Shown: positions 36,862 through 45,875 of the stretch, piece by piece
Layout: each line of letters starts with the position of its first letter
Position numbering within the stretch: position 1 is the first letter of the stretch
From: Komagataeibacter sp. FNDCR2
GTDB lineage: Bacteria; Pseudomonadota; Alphaproteobacteria; Acetobacterales; Acetobacteraceae
Assembly: GCF_021295395.1 (NCBI RefSeq)
Contig: NZ_JAIWOU010000001.1
Location: forward strand, 2,865,001 to 2,929,000
DNA: 64,000 bases
Direction: 5' to 3'
Notes under the pieces: generated by a model
Databases searched by the model: none
Told to the model about the DNA's origin: nothing
What the model saw: the letters and a program-made list of their open reading frames with translations, nothing else
Made by a program: the position numbers and the translations under genes

Positions 36862-37791
36862 ATGAAACCTGAAATCCTGCTGATCGAACCGATGATGCCT
36901 GAAATCGAGAAACAGCTCGATGCCGCCTATACCGTTCATCGCTTTACCTCGGTTGAACAGTTGAAGGACTGCGCGGGCAGGATACGCGGTATTGCAACCG
37001 GCGGGGCCACCGGCGTGTCCCCGGCCGTTATGAAAAGCCTGCCCGCGCTTGAAATAATCGCCATCAATGGCATTGGCACGGACGCCGTTGATCTGAATGA
37101 GGCCAGGCGGCGCAATATCCACGTCACCACCACGCCGGGCGTCCTGACTGATGATGTCGCGGATATGGCGATCGGGCTTATCCTGTCGCTTTTGCGTGGC
37201 CTGCCCGCGGGTGACCGGTATGTGCGTGAAGGCACATGGGGGCATGCCCCGGCACCGGGGCTTGGGCGCAAGGTCACGGGCAAGAAGCTGGGTATTGTCG
37301 GTATGGGGCATGTCGGGCGTGCCATTGCATCGCGTGCCCGGGCTTTTGCAATGCCCGTATCCTACACCGACCTGCGGAACCTGGAACTGGAGGGCTATGC
37401 TTTTGTTCCGGATCTGAAAACGCTGGCGCAAAACAGTGAGATTCTGGTCATCGCGGCATCCGGGGGGGCGGGTTCGCGTCATCTGGTCAACCGGGAGGTA
37501 CTGGATGGTCTGGGACCGGATGGTTTTTTGATCAATGTGGCCCGTGGTTCGGTTGTGGATGAACAGGCCCTTGTCCAGGCCCTTAGCGATGGGACGCTGG
37601 GCGGGGCGGGGCTGGATGTGTTTGAGCATGAACCCGACGTGCCCCCGGCGCTCCGTAATTCACCCCGTACGGTACTGCAGCCCCATCGGGCAAGCGCAAC
37701 CGTGGAAACGCGTCTGGCGATGGGAAATCTGGTGGTACGCAATCTTGCCGCCCATTTTGCCACGCAGCCATTGCTGACGGCTGTCGTCTGA
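36862..37791 (+). CDS. D-2-hydroxyacid dehydrogenase, 2-ketogluconate-reductase-like
   Basis: 309 residues. The NAD(P) loop KKLGIVGMGHVGRAIASRA begins near residue 143. The catalytic Arg is in LINVARGSVVDE, Glu in DVFEHEPDVPPA, and His in VLQPHRASATVETR. The opening EIAINGIGTDAVDL and the whole layout resemble 2-ketogluconate and glyoxylate/hydroxypyruvate reductases of Gluconobacter. It would reduce a 2-keto sugar acid with NADPH in the cytoplasm. An AAGAGGA ribosome site lies before the ATG. Confidence 0.85.
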   Translation: MKPEILLIEPMMPEIEKQLDAAYTVHRFTSVEQLKDCAGRIRGIATGGATGVSPAVMKSLPALEIIAINGIGTDAVDLNEARRRNIHVTTTPGVLTDDVADMAIGLILSLLRGLPAGDRYVREGTWGHAPAPGLGRKVTGKKLGIVGMGHVGRAIASRARAFAMPVSYTDLRNLELEGYAFVPDLKTLAQNSEILVIAASGGAGSRHLVNREVLDGLGPDGFLINVARGSVVDEQALVQALSDGTLGGAGLDVFEHEPDVPPALRNSPRTVLQPHRASATVETRLAMGNLVVRNLAAHFATQPLLTAVV

Positions 37792-37969
37792 CCGGATATA
37801 TTGACGACTGGATACGCTCCTTACGGGGCGTATCCACCCCGGTTACGCAAGGCTGAAGAATACGAGCAGCCCCCGCTCTGCTTTGGTCTGTATGAATACA
37901 TAAATAATAATTCCATAATGGAAGATTTATTTATAATAAATAACACAAAAATAAATCGGATCAGGATGA

Positions 37970-39460
37970 ATGCGTGCATTCTTTGTGATGATTACGGCAT
38001 TCTATCGTAAAAAACAGGTTTCCGAAGCAGCCACCCGGATAGTTGCCGTCGCAGGGATGATGCTGTGTAGCCAGGCAACAGCACAGACCTTTCAGGACAA
38101 TTCAAACAGTGACGCCAGACTGCGCGTGGCCACGCCGCTTATGGCGCATCCGACAAACGCGCCTGTCGTTCCGGCGTTTTCCCGGCCGGAGGCGATATTC
38201 GCGGATCCATTTGGCATGACATCGTGGCTGCGTTCGCGTGGCGTTGCGCTAACCATGGACAATACCAATGAATACACGGACGCCATTTCCAGACCAACCT
38301 CCGGCCATCCGAATTACAAGCAGGGATCAAGTAATGCCGGGCAGGTCAATACCGCCCTGCATATCAACTGGGAAAAGATCATCGGCCTGAAGGGTTTCGC
38401 CACCCATACGCTCTTTACCAGCCGATATGGCACGACCGCCAACCGCATGATGGGGGACTGGCTGGCCCATTCATCGGAAATATATGGCGGCGGCGGTAAT
38501 GTTGTCGTGCATCTGGTCACGGCCTATGGAGAGGAAAACCTGCTTGGTGGCCGTATAAGTATCGCTGGGGGACGGTTGACCGAAATGAGTGAATTCAGCG
38601 CCAGTTCGCTTTTCTGCAACTTCCAGAACAACAGTTTCTGTGGGCGCCCCAAGGCCGCGATCGACAACCAGTATATCACGTCCTATCCGGCAGGGGAGTG
38701 GGGGTTCCGTGTCCGTGGCCGCCCGTCTCGCTATACTTACCTACAGGCGGGCGTTTATTTTGCCGAGCGCGGCATTTACGCGAACAATCAGCATCGGACC
38801 GGGTTCCATTTCAATTCATCCAATATTGTGGGACAGATCGCACCTGTTGAGTTTGGCTGGGAACCTGTGCTTGGTCGCGCACATAAACTGCCGGGACATT
38901 ACAAGATCGGCGCCCAGTTGATTTCCGCCCCCAATCCCGACAATTACTATGATGTAAATGGTCAGGCTTATGCCGTGTCGGGGCTGACGGCGCGCAACCA
39001 CCAGCAGACCTGGGGCACATGGTTTGAAATTGACCAGAAAATCCTCCATCATTCCTATTCCAATGCTGAAGGCGGCCTGACGGTCATGGGCGGGGTGCTG
39101 TACAATGACCCGCATACGTCACTACGTAATTATGAGACTTACGCAGCGTTTGTTGATCGTGGTTTCATCAGGAGCAGACCCTATGATTCCTTTGGCGCGG
39201 TCATGACCTATGTCCAGATTTCTCCTGGCGTTTCAAATACTGATATCCTTGACCTCAGTCTGGTCCCGGCCAGAGCGGAGCCGAACCATGCAACAGGTGT
39301 TCAGGGTCATGCAACCATATTTGAAACGAACTATCAGGTTCATGTCATGCGTGGGGTGGTATTTGCTCCCGATTTCCAGATCTATTTTCATCCCAATGCG
39401 CAAAGAAACCTGAAAAACGTCGAATTCATCGGCTTCAAGTCACAGATTCAGATCCTGTAA
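37970..39460 (+). CDS. OprB-type carbohydrate porin
   Basis: 496 residues with an N-terminal export signal (about residues 20-38, IVAVAGMMLCSQATA). The mature part has many alternating aromatic beta strands and typical OprB stretches: HINWEKIIGLKGFATHTLF, NLLGGRISIAGGRLTEMSEF, FCGRPKAAIDNQ and NLKNVEFIGFKSQIQI at the end. It forms a channel for sugars in the outer membrane. The long cytoplasmic start (MRAFFVMITAFYRKK) is unusual, and a later start cannot be excluded. It closes the sugar-acid cluster, after a 180-bp AT-rich gap that may hold its own promoter. Confidence 0.88.
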   Translation: MRAFFVMITAFYRKKQVSEAATRIVAVAGMMLCSQATAQTFQDNSNSDARLRVATPLMAHPTNAPVVPAFSRPEAIFADPFGMTSWLRSRGVALTMDNTNEYTDAISRPTSGHPNYKQGSSNAGQVNTALHINWEKIIGLKGFATHTLFTSRYGTTANRMMGDWLAHSSEIYGGGGNVVVHLVTAYGEENLLGGRISIAGGRLTEMSEFSASSLFCNFQNNSFCGRPKAAIDNQYITSYPAGEWGFRVRGRPSRYTYLQAGVYFAERGIYANNQHRTGFHFNSSNIVGQIAPVEFGWEPVLGRAHKLPGHYKIGAQLISAPNPDNYYDVNGQAYAVSGLTARNHQQTWGTWFEIDQKILHHSYSNAEGGLTVMGGVLYNDPHTSLRNYETYAAFVDRGFIRSRPYDSFGAVMTYVQISPGVSNTDILDLSLVPARAEPNHATGVQGHATIFETNYQVHVMRGVVFAPDFQIYFHPNAQRNLKNVEFIGFKSQIQIL

Positions 39461-39653
39461 TCGCTCCCTGGAGGATGACGCCCGCATGCTGCTGCGTCGA
39501 TGGGGCATCGAGCGATCTTTCGCATGGACCGCTCGCTGCCGCAGGCTCGTCAAGGATTACGAGTGTTACGCTTCAACACTTGCAAGTTTCCATGTCATCG
39601 CGTTCGCAGGCTTCATGCTCAGAAACGCCGCTATACTCGCGCAAGGTACATAA
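39461..39653 (+). pseudogene. IS5-family transposase, C-terminal relic
   Basis: The frame reads SLEDDARMLLRRWGIERSF, then WTARCRRLVKDYECYASTL and MLRNAAILAQGT before a TAA. This is the C-terminus of an IS5-type transposase with the catalytic Glu region (RRWxIERSFAW). It belongs to a different IS than the copies at 7.6 and 11.7 kb. The rest is missing and it begins directly after the porin stop. Confidence 0.75.
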
Positions 39654-39767
39654 CACCCGCACGGTAGCAGAGCGCACCATTTCGCACCATTTTGGTGTCG
39701 CCAAAACATGACGGAAATGGTCCGTTGCAAGGTCTTCGGGGGCTTGCTCTTTGGACGGACCAGGCGG

Positions 39768-39841
39768 TATCAGGAAAGACAGACTGCATTACGAGCAGTA
39801 CAAAAACCTATGCAGTCCGTCCTGTCATTCAGGGCCTGATA
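39768..39841. repeat. Nested inverted repeat
   Basis: TATCAGG (39768) pairs with CCTGATA (39835), and inside it GACTGCAT (39782) pairs with ATGCAGTC (39810). The arms are symmetric around a 20-base centre. It may be a transcript hairpin or the footprint of a lost element. No T-run follows. Confidence 0.45.
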
Positions 39842-39877
39842 CAGTGTAGCACGCAACATTCCGGGAATATTGCGTGA

Positions 39878-39988
39878 TCAATTTAGCCTCTCTTCGGACA
39901 ACAGGGTTTCAATACCTTTTTCTATGGCACAGGCCAGAATCATGGCGTCATAGGTTTGTAGCCCATAGCGTTCGATGATCGCCCAGCC
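39878..39988 (-). pseudogene. VapC-type PIN-domain toxin, C-terminal relic
   Basis: The minus-strand frame reads AIIERYGLQTYDAMILAC, then AIEKGIETLLSEERLN and a TGA stop. This is the C-terminal fifth of a PIN-domain toxin, including the Asp of the YDAMI stretch that binds metal. A stop lies directly upstream, so the first 100 or so residues and any antitoxin are lost. Confidence 0.65.
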
Positions 39989-40170
39989 TCATGCAGGAGG
40001 ATTCCTCTTAACACTTTAGACCCCACGCGCGCTGCCCACCGGGCATTCATCACGATCTTTTCCCCATGCTGAATAAAAAACAGGAGATTAACTTTCTCCT
40101 TACCGTTTCAATGTTCTTTGATTAATCCATTAAGTCTGTCTTTCTGCCAGCGTGGAAACCGGAGTGAATT

Positions 40171-41112
40171 GTGACAACCGTAACGACAACCAACCTCTCA
40201 TGGTCAGCTTCATGGTTTCAGGGGCTGGTCTCATCTGATACCGATGGTGGCCAGACTCCCCTCCAGCATGGCAGCATGGTTGTTAGCGATACGTCCGAAA
40301 GTACAGGTGTTGCTGATGGTTCGGGCCCGGACGCGGTTTCCCTGTCCAGCGAGGCGACAAGTTACCTGAACACGCAAAATACGCAGATAGGCGGCTCCAC
40401 CGGCACGATACAGAAGATTTACGATGCCCTTGCGCAGGTCATCACCAGTTCTTCCACATCCGATGCACAGAAGTGGGCCGCATACGTTACCAGCGATGAA
40501 ATGCGCTCTGAAATCGAAGCCCATGGCGGCGACGCGGCAAACGGTATTGAAACGGCTTTTGATCAGGAAACCGAAAATACGCCGTTCATGCAGACAATCA
40601 ATGCCGGGCTACAGGACATAAGCAAACGAAACCTGACATATGACGATAACCAGCCGGTTTCGATCCCGCTGGAAAGATCCCTTCTCTACCTGCAGCAGAC
40701 CGAGGAACGGGCGAATGAGAAGGAAATGTGGGGATCGTCCTCCCTCTCCATCAACATACAGGAAAATACGGTCAAGACGGATTCAGGAACACAGACCAGC
40801 TTCACGCTCTCATCCAGTTTTTCGGGGCAGGAAAATATCCTGCCGACCGATTCACTGCCAACACTGAGCACCTCCATCCCGACAGTGGCCTCTTCCCAGC
40901 CCTATAACTTTACCCCGGAAGGGAACACGACAAGCATTGTCGGCCATTTTGACAATATGGATGGCATGAATGCGGCACTCGACAAGGAAATTGTCGATGA
41001 ACTTTTTGCGTCGCCCTCCAGCCCAGCCTCATCTGCCAGCGGCACGAACCCCACTGGTCAGGACAGCCTGAATAGATCCATTTCAGGTAAACAGGATACG
41101 GAAAAACAATAA
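40171..41112 (+). CDS. Hypothetical Ser/Thr-rich protein, 313 aa
   Basis: It starts at a GTG with GGAG about 7 bases upstream. The protein is rich in Ser, Thr, Asn and Gln, acidic, with no signal peptide or membrane segment. Residues about 70-195 look like a small helical domain (TIQKIYDALAQVITSSSTSD, QKWAAYVTSDEMRSEIEAHG). The N- and C-terminal parts are low complexity. I do not recognise it. The composition would fit a surface or secreted protein without a cleaved signal. It stands alone between IS/toxin relics and the CYTH-CHAD gene. Confidence 0.65.
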   Translation: MTTVTTTNLSWSASWFQGLVSSDTDGGQTPLQHGSMVVSDTSESTGVADGSGPDAVSLSSEATSYLNTQNTQIGGSTGTIQKIYDALAQVITSSSTSDAQKWAAYVTSDEMRSEIEAHGGDAANGIETAFDQETENTPFMQTINAGLQDISKRNLTYDDNQPVSIPLERSLLYLQQTEERANEKEMWGSSSLSINIQENTVKTDSGTQTSFTLSSSFSGQENILPTDSLPTLSTSIPTVASSQPYNFTPEGNTTSIVGHFDNMDGMNAALDKEIVDELFASPSSPASSASGTNPTGQDSLNRSISGKQDTEKQ

Positions 41113-41155
41113 AACGACCCAGGCCACATAACATATTAAGGCTGTCATGACGAAA

Positions 41156-41178
41156 GCTGCCTTTTTGAAAAAGGCAGC
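41156..41178. repeat. Palindrome, possible third copy of a dispersed repeat
   Basis: gctgccttttt and aaaaaggcagc form an 11-bp perfect stem with a single-base centre (g). Its shape and T/A centre resemble the repeats at 45706 and 49906, but the flanks match less well. It could also end transcription of the upstream gene. Confidence 0.35.
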
Positions 41179-41348
41179 CCTGAGCTGATTGGTAACATTA
41201 TGCCTGCTCATGAACATTCATCGCTGTATCCCACTTTTATCAAAAATTTTCTGGCATGGTGCCGCCCAACGTTGGGACGGGCGTTTCATCCCAAGGGAAT
41301 TATCCAAACCATGGGGAGCGATCTGTCGGCGGATCGTCATGAAAAGCA

Positions 41349-42869
41349 ATGTCTGGAAAGGATGCCACACCCCCGCTGGAAATTGAGCTGAAGCTACTCT
41401 TTCCGCCGGACGCCCGCCCCCTGCTTGCCCAGCATCTTGCATCCATGAGCATGGGGCAGGGTAGGCAAGAGCATCTGATCACGACCTATTATGATAGTCA
41501 TGACCTTGCGCTGGGCAACGCCGGCCTGTCGCTGCGTGTCAGGCATGTGGGCCAACAGCGCATCCAGACCCTGAAAGCCACCACGAAAGGAAATGGATTG
41601 GCGTCGCATCGCGCGGAATGGGAACGGGTTGTGAAATCGGACCAGCCTGACCTGAATGTGCTTTCGGGCACGCCTGCCGGGCCGCTGCTGGCGGCGTTGA
41701 ATGGAAAACTTATGCCTGTCTGGGGCTCGGATGTGCATCGTACTACATATACCTTCCAGCACGACGGCGCGACGGTAGAGGCCGCCATTGATGAAGGCTG
41801 CATCAGGGCAGGTGAGGCACAGGATATGGTGCGGGAACTTGAACTGGAACTGAAGGAGGGACCGGTAACGGCGCTTTATAGTCTGGCACTGAGATTACAG
41901 GCCGCGGTTCCGCTGCGACTTGGCATGCTTACGAAAACCGAGCGGGGCTATCATCTTCTGACGGGCATGCCAGCTTCCTCCCGGCAGATCGATATACCCC
42001 GACTGACCAAAAAAACGACACTGGCTGAAGGCTTCGGCATGCTGGTCCGGGCTGGCGTGAACACCCTGATCCATAATCAGCCCGCAGCCGAAGCCGGTGA
42101 TCCGGAGGGCATACACCAGATGCGCGTGGCCATCCGTCAACTGCGCACCATGCTCCAGATGCTGAAGGACCATGCCGCCCGTCCCACGCTCGACCTGTTT
42201 CAGTCGGAGTTGCAGCGTATCGGGCATAAACTGGGGGAAGCGCGTGACTGGGATGTCTTATGTCTGGAAACATTACCCGCCGCCTTCGCGACGCAGGGTG
42301 ATGGCGACCTGATCGGGTTGTTCAATGATAGTGCAACCGAAAAAAGAATGAATGCACATCAGCAGCTTTGCCAGGAACTGGAAACACCGGCGCTGACAGA
42401 ATTAATGCTTTCGCTTATGCTCTGGGTTGAGGATCGTTCCTTTCCGGGAGACGGGACGCAGCGGGCCGCTTCTCTCTCCCACGTCGCACCGGTTGTGCTC
42501 AACCGTCTTGCGCGCAAGGTCAGACGACGGGGGCGGCATATCCACCAGCTCAGTTCGGATGAGCGGCATGCCCTGCGCAAGTCGCTCAAGAAACTTCGGT
42601 ATGGAGCGCAGTATTTTGCCGGTCTTCATGCTTCCCGGTCGGTTAAAACCTATATGAAACGTAGCAAGAAGTTGCTGCGGCATCTGGGGGAGATCAATGA
42701 CGCGACTGTCGCCGATACACTGGTCAGCACGTTAGGTAAGACACATCCGGGTCTGGCAGTAGTGGCGGGTACGTTTGCAGACTGGAACGATAAACGTCGC
42801 CGCAAGGCGCTTCACGCTCTTCCCGCCGCATGGAAGAAATTCCGTAATGCCGAGCCTTTCTGGCACTGA
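41349..42869 (+). CDS. CYTH and CHAD domain protein
   Basis: 506 residues. The CYTH triphosphate-tunnel domain covers about residues 8-210 and opens with LEIELKLLFP (ExExK motif), then LITTYYDSHDLAL and LSLRVRH, all typical. The CHAD domain covers about 225-500, with conserved His/Arg pairs (GIHQMRVAIRQLRTML, RHALRKSLKKLRYGAQYF) that bind polyphosphate. CYTH-CHAD fusions hydrolyse triphosphate or bind polyphosphate granules. Cytoplasmic. Single gene, no neighbour in the pathway. Confidence 0.88.
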   Translation: MSGKDATPPLEIELKLLFPPDARPLLAQHLASMSMGQGRQEHLITTYYDSHDLALGNAGLSLRVRHVGQQRIQTLKATTKGNGLASHRAEWERVVKSDQPDLNVLSGTPAGPLLAALNGKLMPVWGSDVHRTTYTFQHDGATVEAAIDEGCIRAGEAQDMVRELELELKEGPVTALYSLALRLQAAVPLRLGMLTKTERGYHLLTGMPASSRQIDIPRLTKKTTLAEGFGMLVRAGVNTLIHNQPAAEAGDPEGIHQMRVAIRQLRTMLQMLKDHAARPTLDLFQSELQRIGHKLGEARDWDVLCLETLPAAFATQGDGDLIGLFNDSATEKRMNAHQQLCQELETPALTELMLSLMLWVEDRSFPGDGTQRAASLSHVAPVVLNRLARKVRRRGRHIHQLSSDERHALRKSLKKLRYGAQYFAGLHASRSVKTYMKRSKKLLRHLGEINDATVADTLVSTLGKTHPGLAVVAGTFADWNDKRRRKALHALPAAWKKFRNAEPFWH

Positions 42870-43106
42870 TACGAAACGGCTTGATTCATAATTCAGCTTT
42901 GGCGCAATGGTAATAGCCGCATGATTGAGCGTATGATCTTCCAGTCGCACCGTGATTGTTGAGAAATCCGCGTGATCATGACCCGGGACACGGATATGGA
43001 AGTTGCCGGAACCGATCGTGTGGTTATGGCCTGTTGCGACGTGGCGCAAAGTCCATCATATAATATTATTTGAAATCTATCGCGATCATTTCAATGTCAG
43101 GATTTT

Positions 43107-43478
43107 TTACTTTCCATCAACCGTTACCCGACTACCCCATGGCGGACGGGATCCGTTTTGGGGAAAACCGGGTTTCCCATCGACAATGGTCTGACTACCT
43201 GGCCCATATGGCTGAGAAGGGTAGGGGCTGGAATATCGACTGTCCATATCTTCCTGACCATAGGGAACATAAGGGTTATACATGTAAGGAAATGGCATTC
43301 CGTAACCATTGGACATGATCGGGGGAGCGCCCAGACCATACATGCCAGTGGGAGGGGGCGGTCCGCCGGGTATGGCGGAGGGTTGTTCCTGATCGTCGTC
43401 CATAGGGAAAGGTTGCGCGTGGGCAGTCAGGGGCAACAGGGCAATACAGGTAGTAACTGCCAATAAGATGCGACTCAT
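43107..43478 (-). CDS. Exported Pro/Gly/Tyr-rich protein
   Basis: 123 residues with a signal peptide (MSRILLAVTTCIALLPLTAHA) and AGGAGA before the ATG. The mature part is rich in Pro, Gly, Tyr and Met and has no globular domain. VDGKPGFPQNGSRPPWG is followed by a second VDGK at the C-terminus. It is probably periplasmic or surface exposed. Function unknown. Confidence 0.65.
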   Translation of the reverse strand: MSRILLAVTTCIALLPLTAHAQPFPMDDDQEQPSAIPGGPPPPTGMYGLGAPPIMSNGYGMPFPYMYNPYVPYGQEDMDSRYSSPYPSQPYGPGSQTIVDGKPGFPQNGSRPPWGSRVTVDGK

Positions 43479-43745
43479 CGTGCGTCTCCTGTTGTGATGT
43501 CTCCGGCTTTCAAATCCGGGGGCTGATATTACGCAATGCCCCTGGTCGCCTACCTGAATTGCATGGCCATGTCTGGCTCATACAAACCAACAGTGAATAT
43601 TGTAACATCGGTTTCGGGTGTATGAAAGGCATGAAACAGTTTACGCTGCAAATCCATATCTACCCAAAAGCGCCGCATAAGGGAGAACATATTAATTACT
43701 TCAAGAAACTAACAATATGTTCTTTGTTTAAATCAGGATACATTA

Positions 43746-44441
43746 TTATTGATCCCCTGTATCCGGGCCTGCAAAGAGCCCACGTTTGCCAGACTGCCAT
43801 AAATCAAGTGTCTCAGGCGATTCCAGAAGTACACGTGCAGCATCATGCAAAAAGATGGGACCGGGATCCAGGCCAAGTTCCTGTTCAATACTTTCAATGC
43901 GTTTTTCCAGAACAAACAGGAAGATCATGTACTGATGCGCGGCATGGGCTCCATCGCCTTGATAGCCCATATTTTTTTCAGAATAGTCCCCCTGTTTACA
44001 TAACTCTACATCAAAGCTGTAATATCCCCTGCATACCATGGGGCGACTGTGATAGATCGAACACTTTCCATCAAACAGGAATGGACAGAAAAGGGTCTGG
44101 GAAACGAGCCTGTCCTGAAGGGCGTCGAACTGGTTCTTATCAAAAGTCCGGCGTGCCTCCGCCAGTCCAAGAGCGGCAAAAACCGGATTGGTCTGGATAA
44201 GGTTGCGGCAGCATGTATCACATCCGCTATGACAGGCCAGTGGCTGGACTGGACATATTCTGTGTAATTCCTGACCGACTTCATCGCACAGGGCGAGCAT
44301 TTTTTTCGCAAGATCGATAATGTCTGACTCGCCTGTGGCGGTGGAAAGGCCATTTCTGAACAGGCTGTCCGCCTGCACCATTTTTTCTCGCATGTAATCA
44401 AGGGGGGAGCGGCGTTGGGGCGATGTTTCTGTATTCTGCAT
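43746..44441 (-). CDS. YkgJ-family cysteine cluster protein
   Basis: 231 residues. LACHSGCDTCCRNLIQ gives the first cysteines (C-x3-C-x2-CC), and LFCPFLFDGKCSIYHSRP followed by MVCRGY gives the second group, the zinc- or iron-binding pattern of the YkgJ family. Its enzymatic role is not known. An N-terminal helix of about 60 residues precedes the cluster. The gene stands alone. About 295 bases follow on its upstream side without a convincing gene. Confidence 0.82.
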   Translation of the reverse strand: MQNTETSPQRRSPLDYMREKMVQADSLFRNGLSTATGESDIIDLAKKMLALCDEVGQELHRICPVQPLACHSGCDTCCRNLIQTNPVFAALGLAEARRTFDKNQFDALQDRLVSQTLFCPFLFDGKCSIYHSRPMVCRGYYSFDVELCKQGDYSEKNMGYQGDGAHAAHQYMIFLFVLEKRIESIEQELGLDPGPIFLHDAARVLLESPETLDLWQSGKRGLFAGPDTGDQ

Positions 44442-44736
44442 GTATATGTTCTATTTTCTTCTATTTTTCATAATATTGGTAGGATACATGCTGAACGCGC
44501 AGCACCACGAGAACCATGAGAGGTCGCACTTACACGAAATAAGACGCCAAACCGATAAAAAATACTATATCCCAAACAGATGGAAACGTAAATGTCGGGT
44601 TGCTGAAGCGGCTTATGGCGAGCGGACAACGTGCATGACTGGTTCGGCAATAAGGGAGTAAATTTGCAAATCAGCCGTATTAGAATGAATACTTTATGCT
44701 GTCTTATATCTCTTGCACGGTTTCTTTTGCCCGCAC

Positions 44737-45582
44737 TCAGGATACATCCTGCACGATATCCCCATAGTCGGCCCAGGGGTCAGGCTGCGTCGCTACCCGC
44801 CCCGGCACGCTACGTAGTGTCCAGATATCCGGGTCAAGCGTGGGATTCACTTCTTTCCATGCAAGCGGTGTTGCAACCGTGGCGCCGGGTCGGGCGCGAG
44901 GGGAATATGACGCAATCGCGGTGGCTCCAGGGCCATTACGCAGCCAGTCGATAAAGATATGGGCATGACGAGCTTGCTTGCGTGGCGTTGCGACGAAAAG
45001 TGCCGGGTGTGCTTGCACAAGCGCGATGCTGGTTTCATGCGCGAAATCCCGCACACGCGCCCATCCCGCCTTGCGGGAGAGGGGTACGACGACATGCAGA
45101 CCATGGCCACCCGTCGTACGACAGAATGAGGTGAGACCAGCATGCGCCAGATGATCGCGCACGATATGTGCTGCTTCGACAACACTCACGAAAGGCAGGT
45201 CTTCACCGGGGTCAAGATCGAATACCAGCCGATCTGGATGTTCCGGATCCTGCTCTGTTGCCTGCCAGCCGTGTAATTCCAGGGCTGCGATCTGCGTCAT
45301 GGCCAGCAGGCCACGGGCATCGTCAATCACGAGATAGGGCTGGCCAAGCAGGGTGCCCGAGCGGATCGCTGCCGGAAGCACTGAACGGGCGTGTTTCTGA
45401 AAAAAGCGTGGGCCTTCCACCCCATCGGGGCAGCGCAGGATCGCCAGTGGACGGGCAGCAAGGCCCGGCAAGGCAACCGATGCCATCGCGCGCCAGTAGG
45501 CGGCAAGATCACCTTTCGTCACGCCCGGCCAGAAGAGCTTGTCCGGGTGGGTCAGGACCGGTTCCGCGCGCGACAGGGCCAT
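44737..45582 (-). CDS. Stand-alone LigD-type DNA polymerase/primase
   Basis: 281 residues that equal only the polymerase domain of bacterial DNA ligase D. LTHPDKLFWPGVTKGDLAAYW opens it, ALELHGWQ lies in the middle, RLVFDLDPGEDLPF carries the metal-binding Asp pair, TTGGHGLHVVVPL and ATPRKQARHAHIFIDWLRN follow. I chose the ATG at 45582, with AGAGGAGG 5 bases upstream, although the frame is open to 45804 (ATGs at 45612 and 45600 also possible). In non-homologous end joining this domain adds ribonucleotides to broken ends. No ku gene or ligase domain is seen here. Confidence 0.85.
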   Translation of the reverse strand: MALSRAEPVLTHPDKLFWPGVTKGDLAAYWRAMASVALPGLAARPLAILRCPDGVEGPRFFQKHARSVLPAAIRSGTLLGQPYLVIDDARGLLAMTQIAALELHGWQATEQDPEHPDRLVFDLDPGEDLPFVSVVEAAHIVRDHLAHAGLTSFCRTTGGHGLHVVVPLSRKAGWARVRDFAHETSIALVQAHPALFVATPRKQARHAHIFIDWLRNGPGATAIASYSPRARPGATVATPLAWKEVNPTLDPDIWTLRSVPGRVATQPDPWADYGDIVQDVS

Positions 45583-45705
45583 GGCCGCCTCCTCTCTCAT
45601 CTCCTGTGACATAACGCCATGTGTCTGAAAAAGTATCGGATATCGGCATACATATCTGCACCTGCATTTGTGCATGCCCTCAGGAGTTCTTTGAAATAAC
45701 TTGTT

Positions 45706-45760
45706 AATAAGTAACAAAAGTTTTTGGGTGCCGCCTGTTTTCAAAAAAGGCGGTATTTTC
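45706..45760 (-). repeat. Dispersed palindromic repeat, copy A
   Basis: On the minus strand gaaaataccgcctttttt, a short A-rich centre, aggcggcaccc, then aaaaacttttgtt. It matches the sequence at 49906-49955 along about 45 bases with few differences and the same order of parts. A REP-like element of this genus is likely. Confidence 0.6.
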
Positions 45761-45780
45761 TGAACCCCAATACCGCCTTT
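45746..45780. terminator. Hairpin between ligD-type gene and diguanylate cyclase
   Basis: aaaggcggtatt and aataccgccttt are perfect 12-base arms with an 11-base loop. The left arm belongs to the dispersed repeat above. T-rich flanks on both sides could allow termination, but both neighbouring genes run on the minus strand, so it would end the diguanylate cyclase transcript. Confidence 0.55.
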
Positions 45781-45875
45781 ATTGCAACAAAGCCAAACAG
45801 GCACCTCGTTGCCTGTTTATTTCGGAGAATGATTATTCATGGTGGCAGAACGTGTCACGCAATGAATGTGTCGCG

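Noticed and set aside
42732-43049. Minus-strand frame with HTIGSGNFHIRVPGHDH-like text
   Set aside because: It looks partly protein-like but starts at a TTG without ribosome site, overlaps the CHAD gene end and matches nothing I know; possibly a gene relic.
44440-44661. Plus-strand frame with a hydrophobic start (MYMFYFLLFFIILVGYML)
   Set aside because: No ribosome site and a Lys/Arg-rich tail without pattern; it lies in the upstream region of the YkgJ-type gene.
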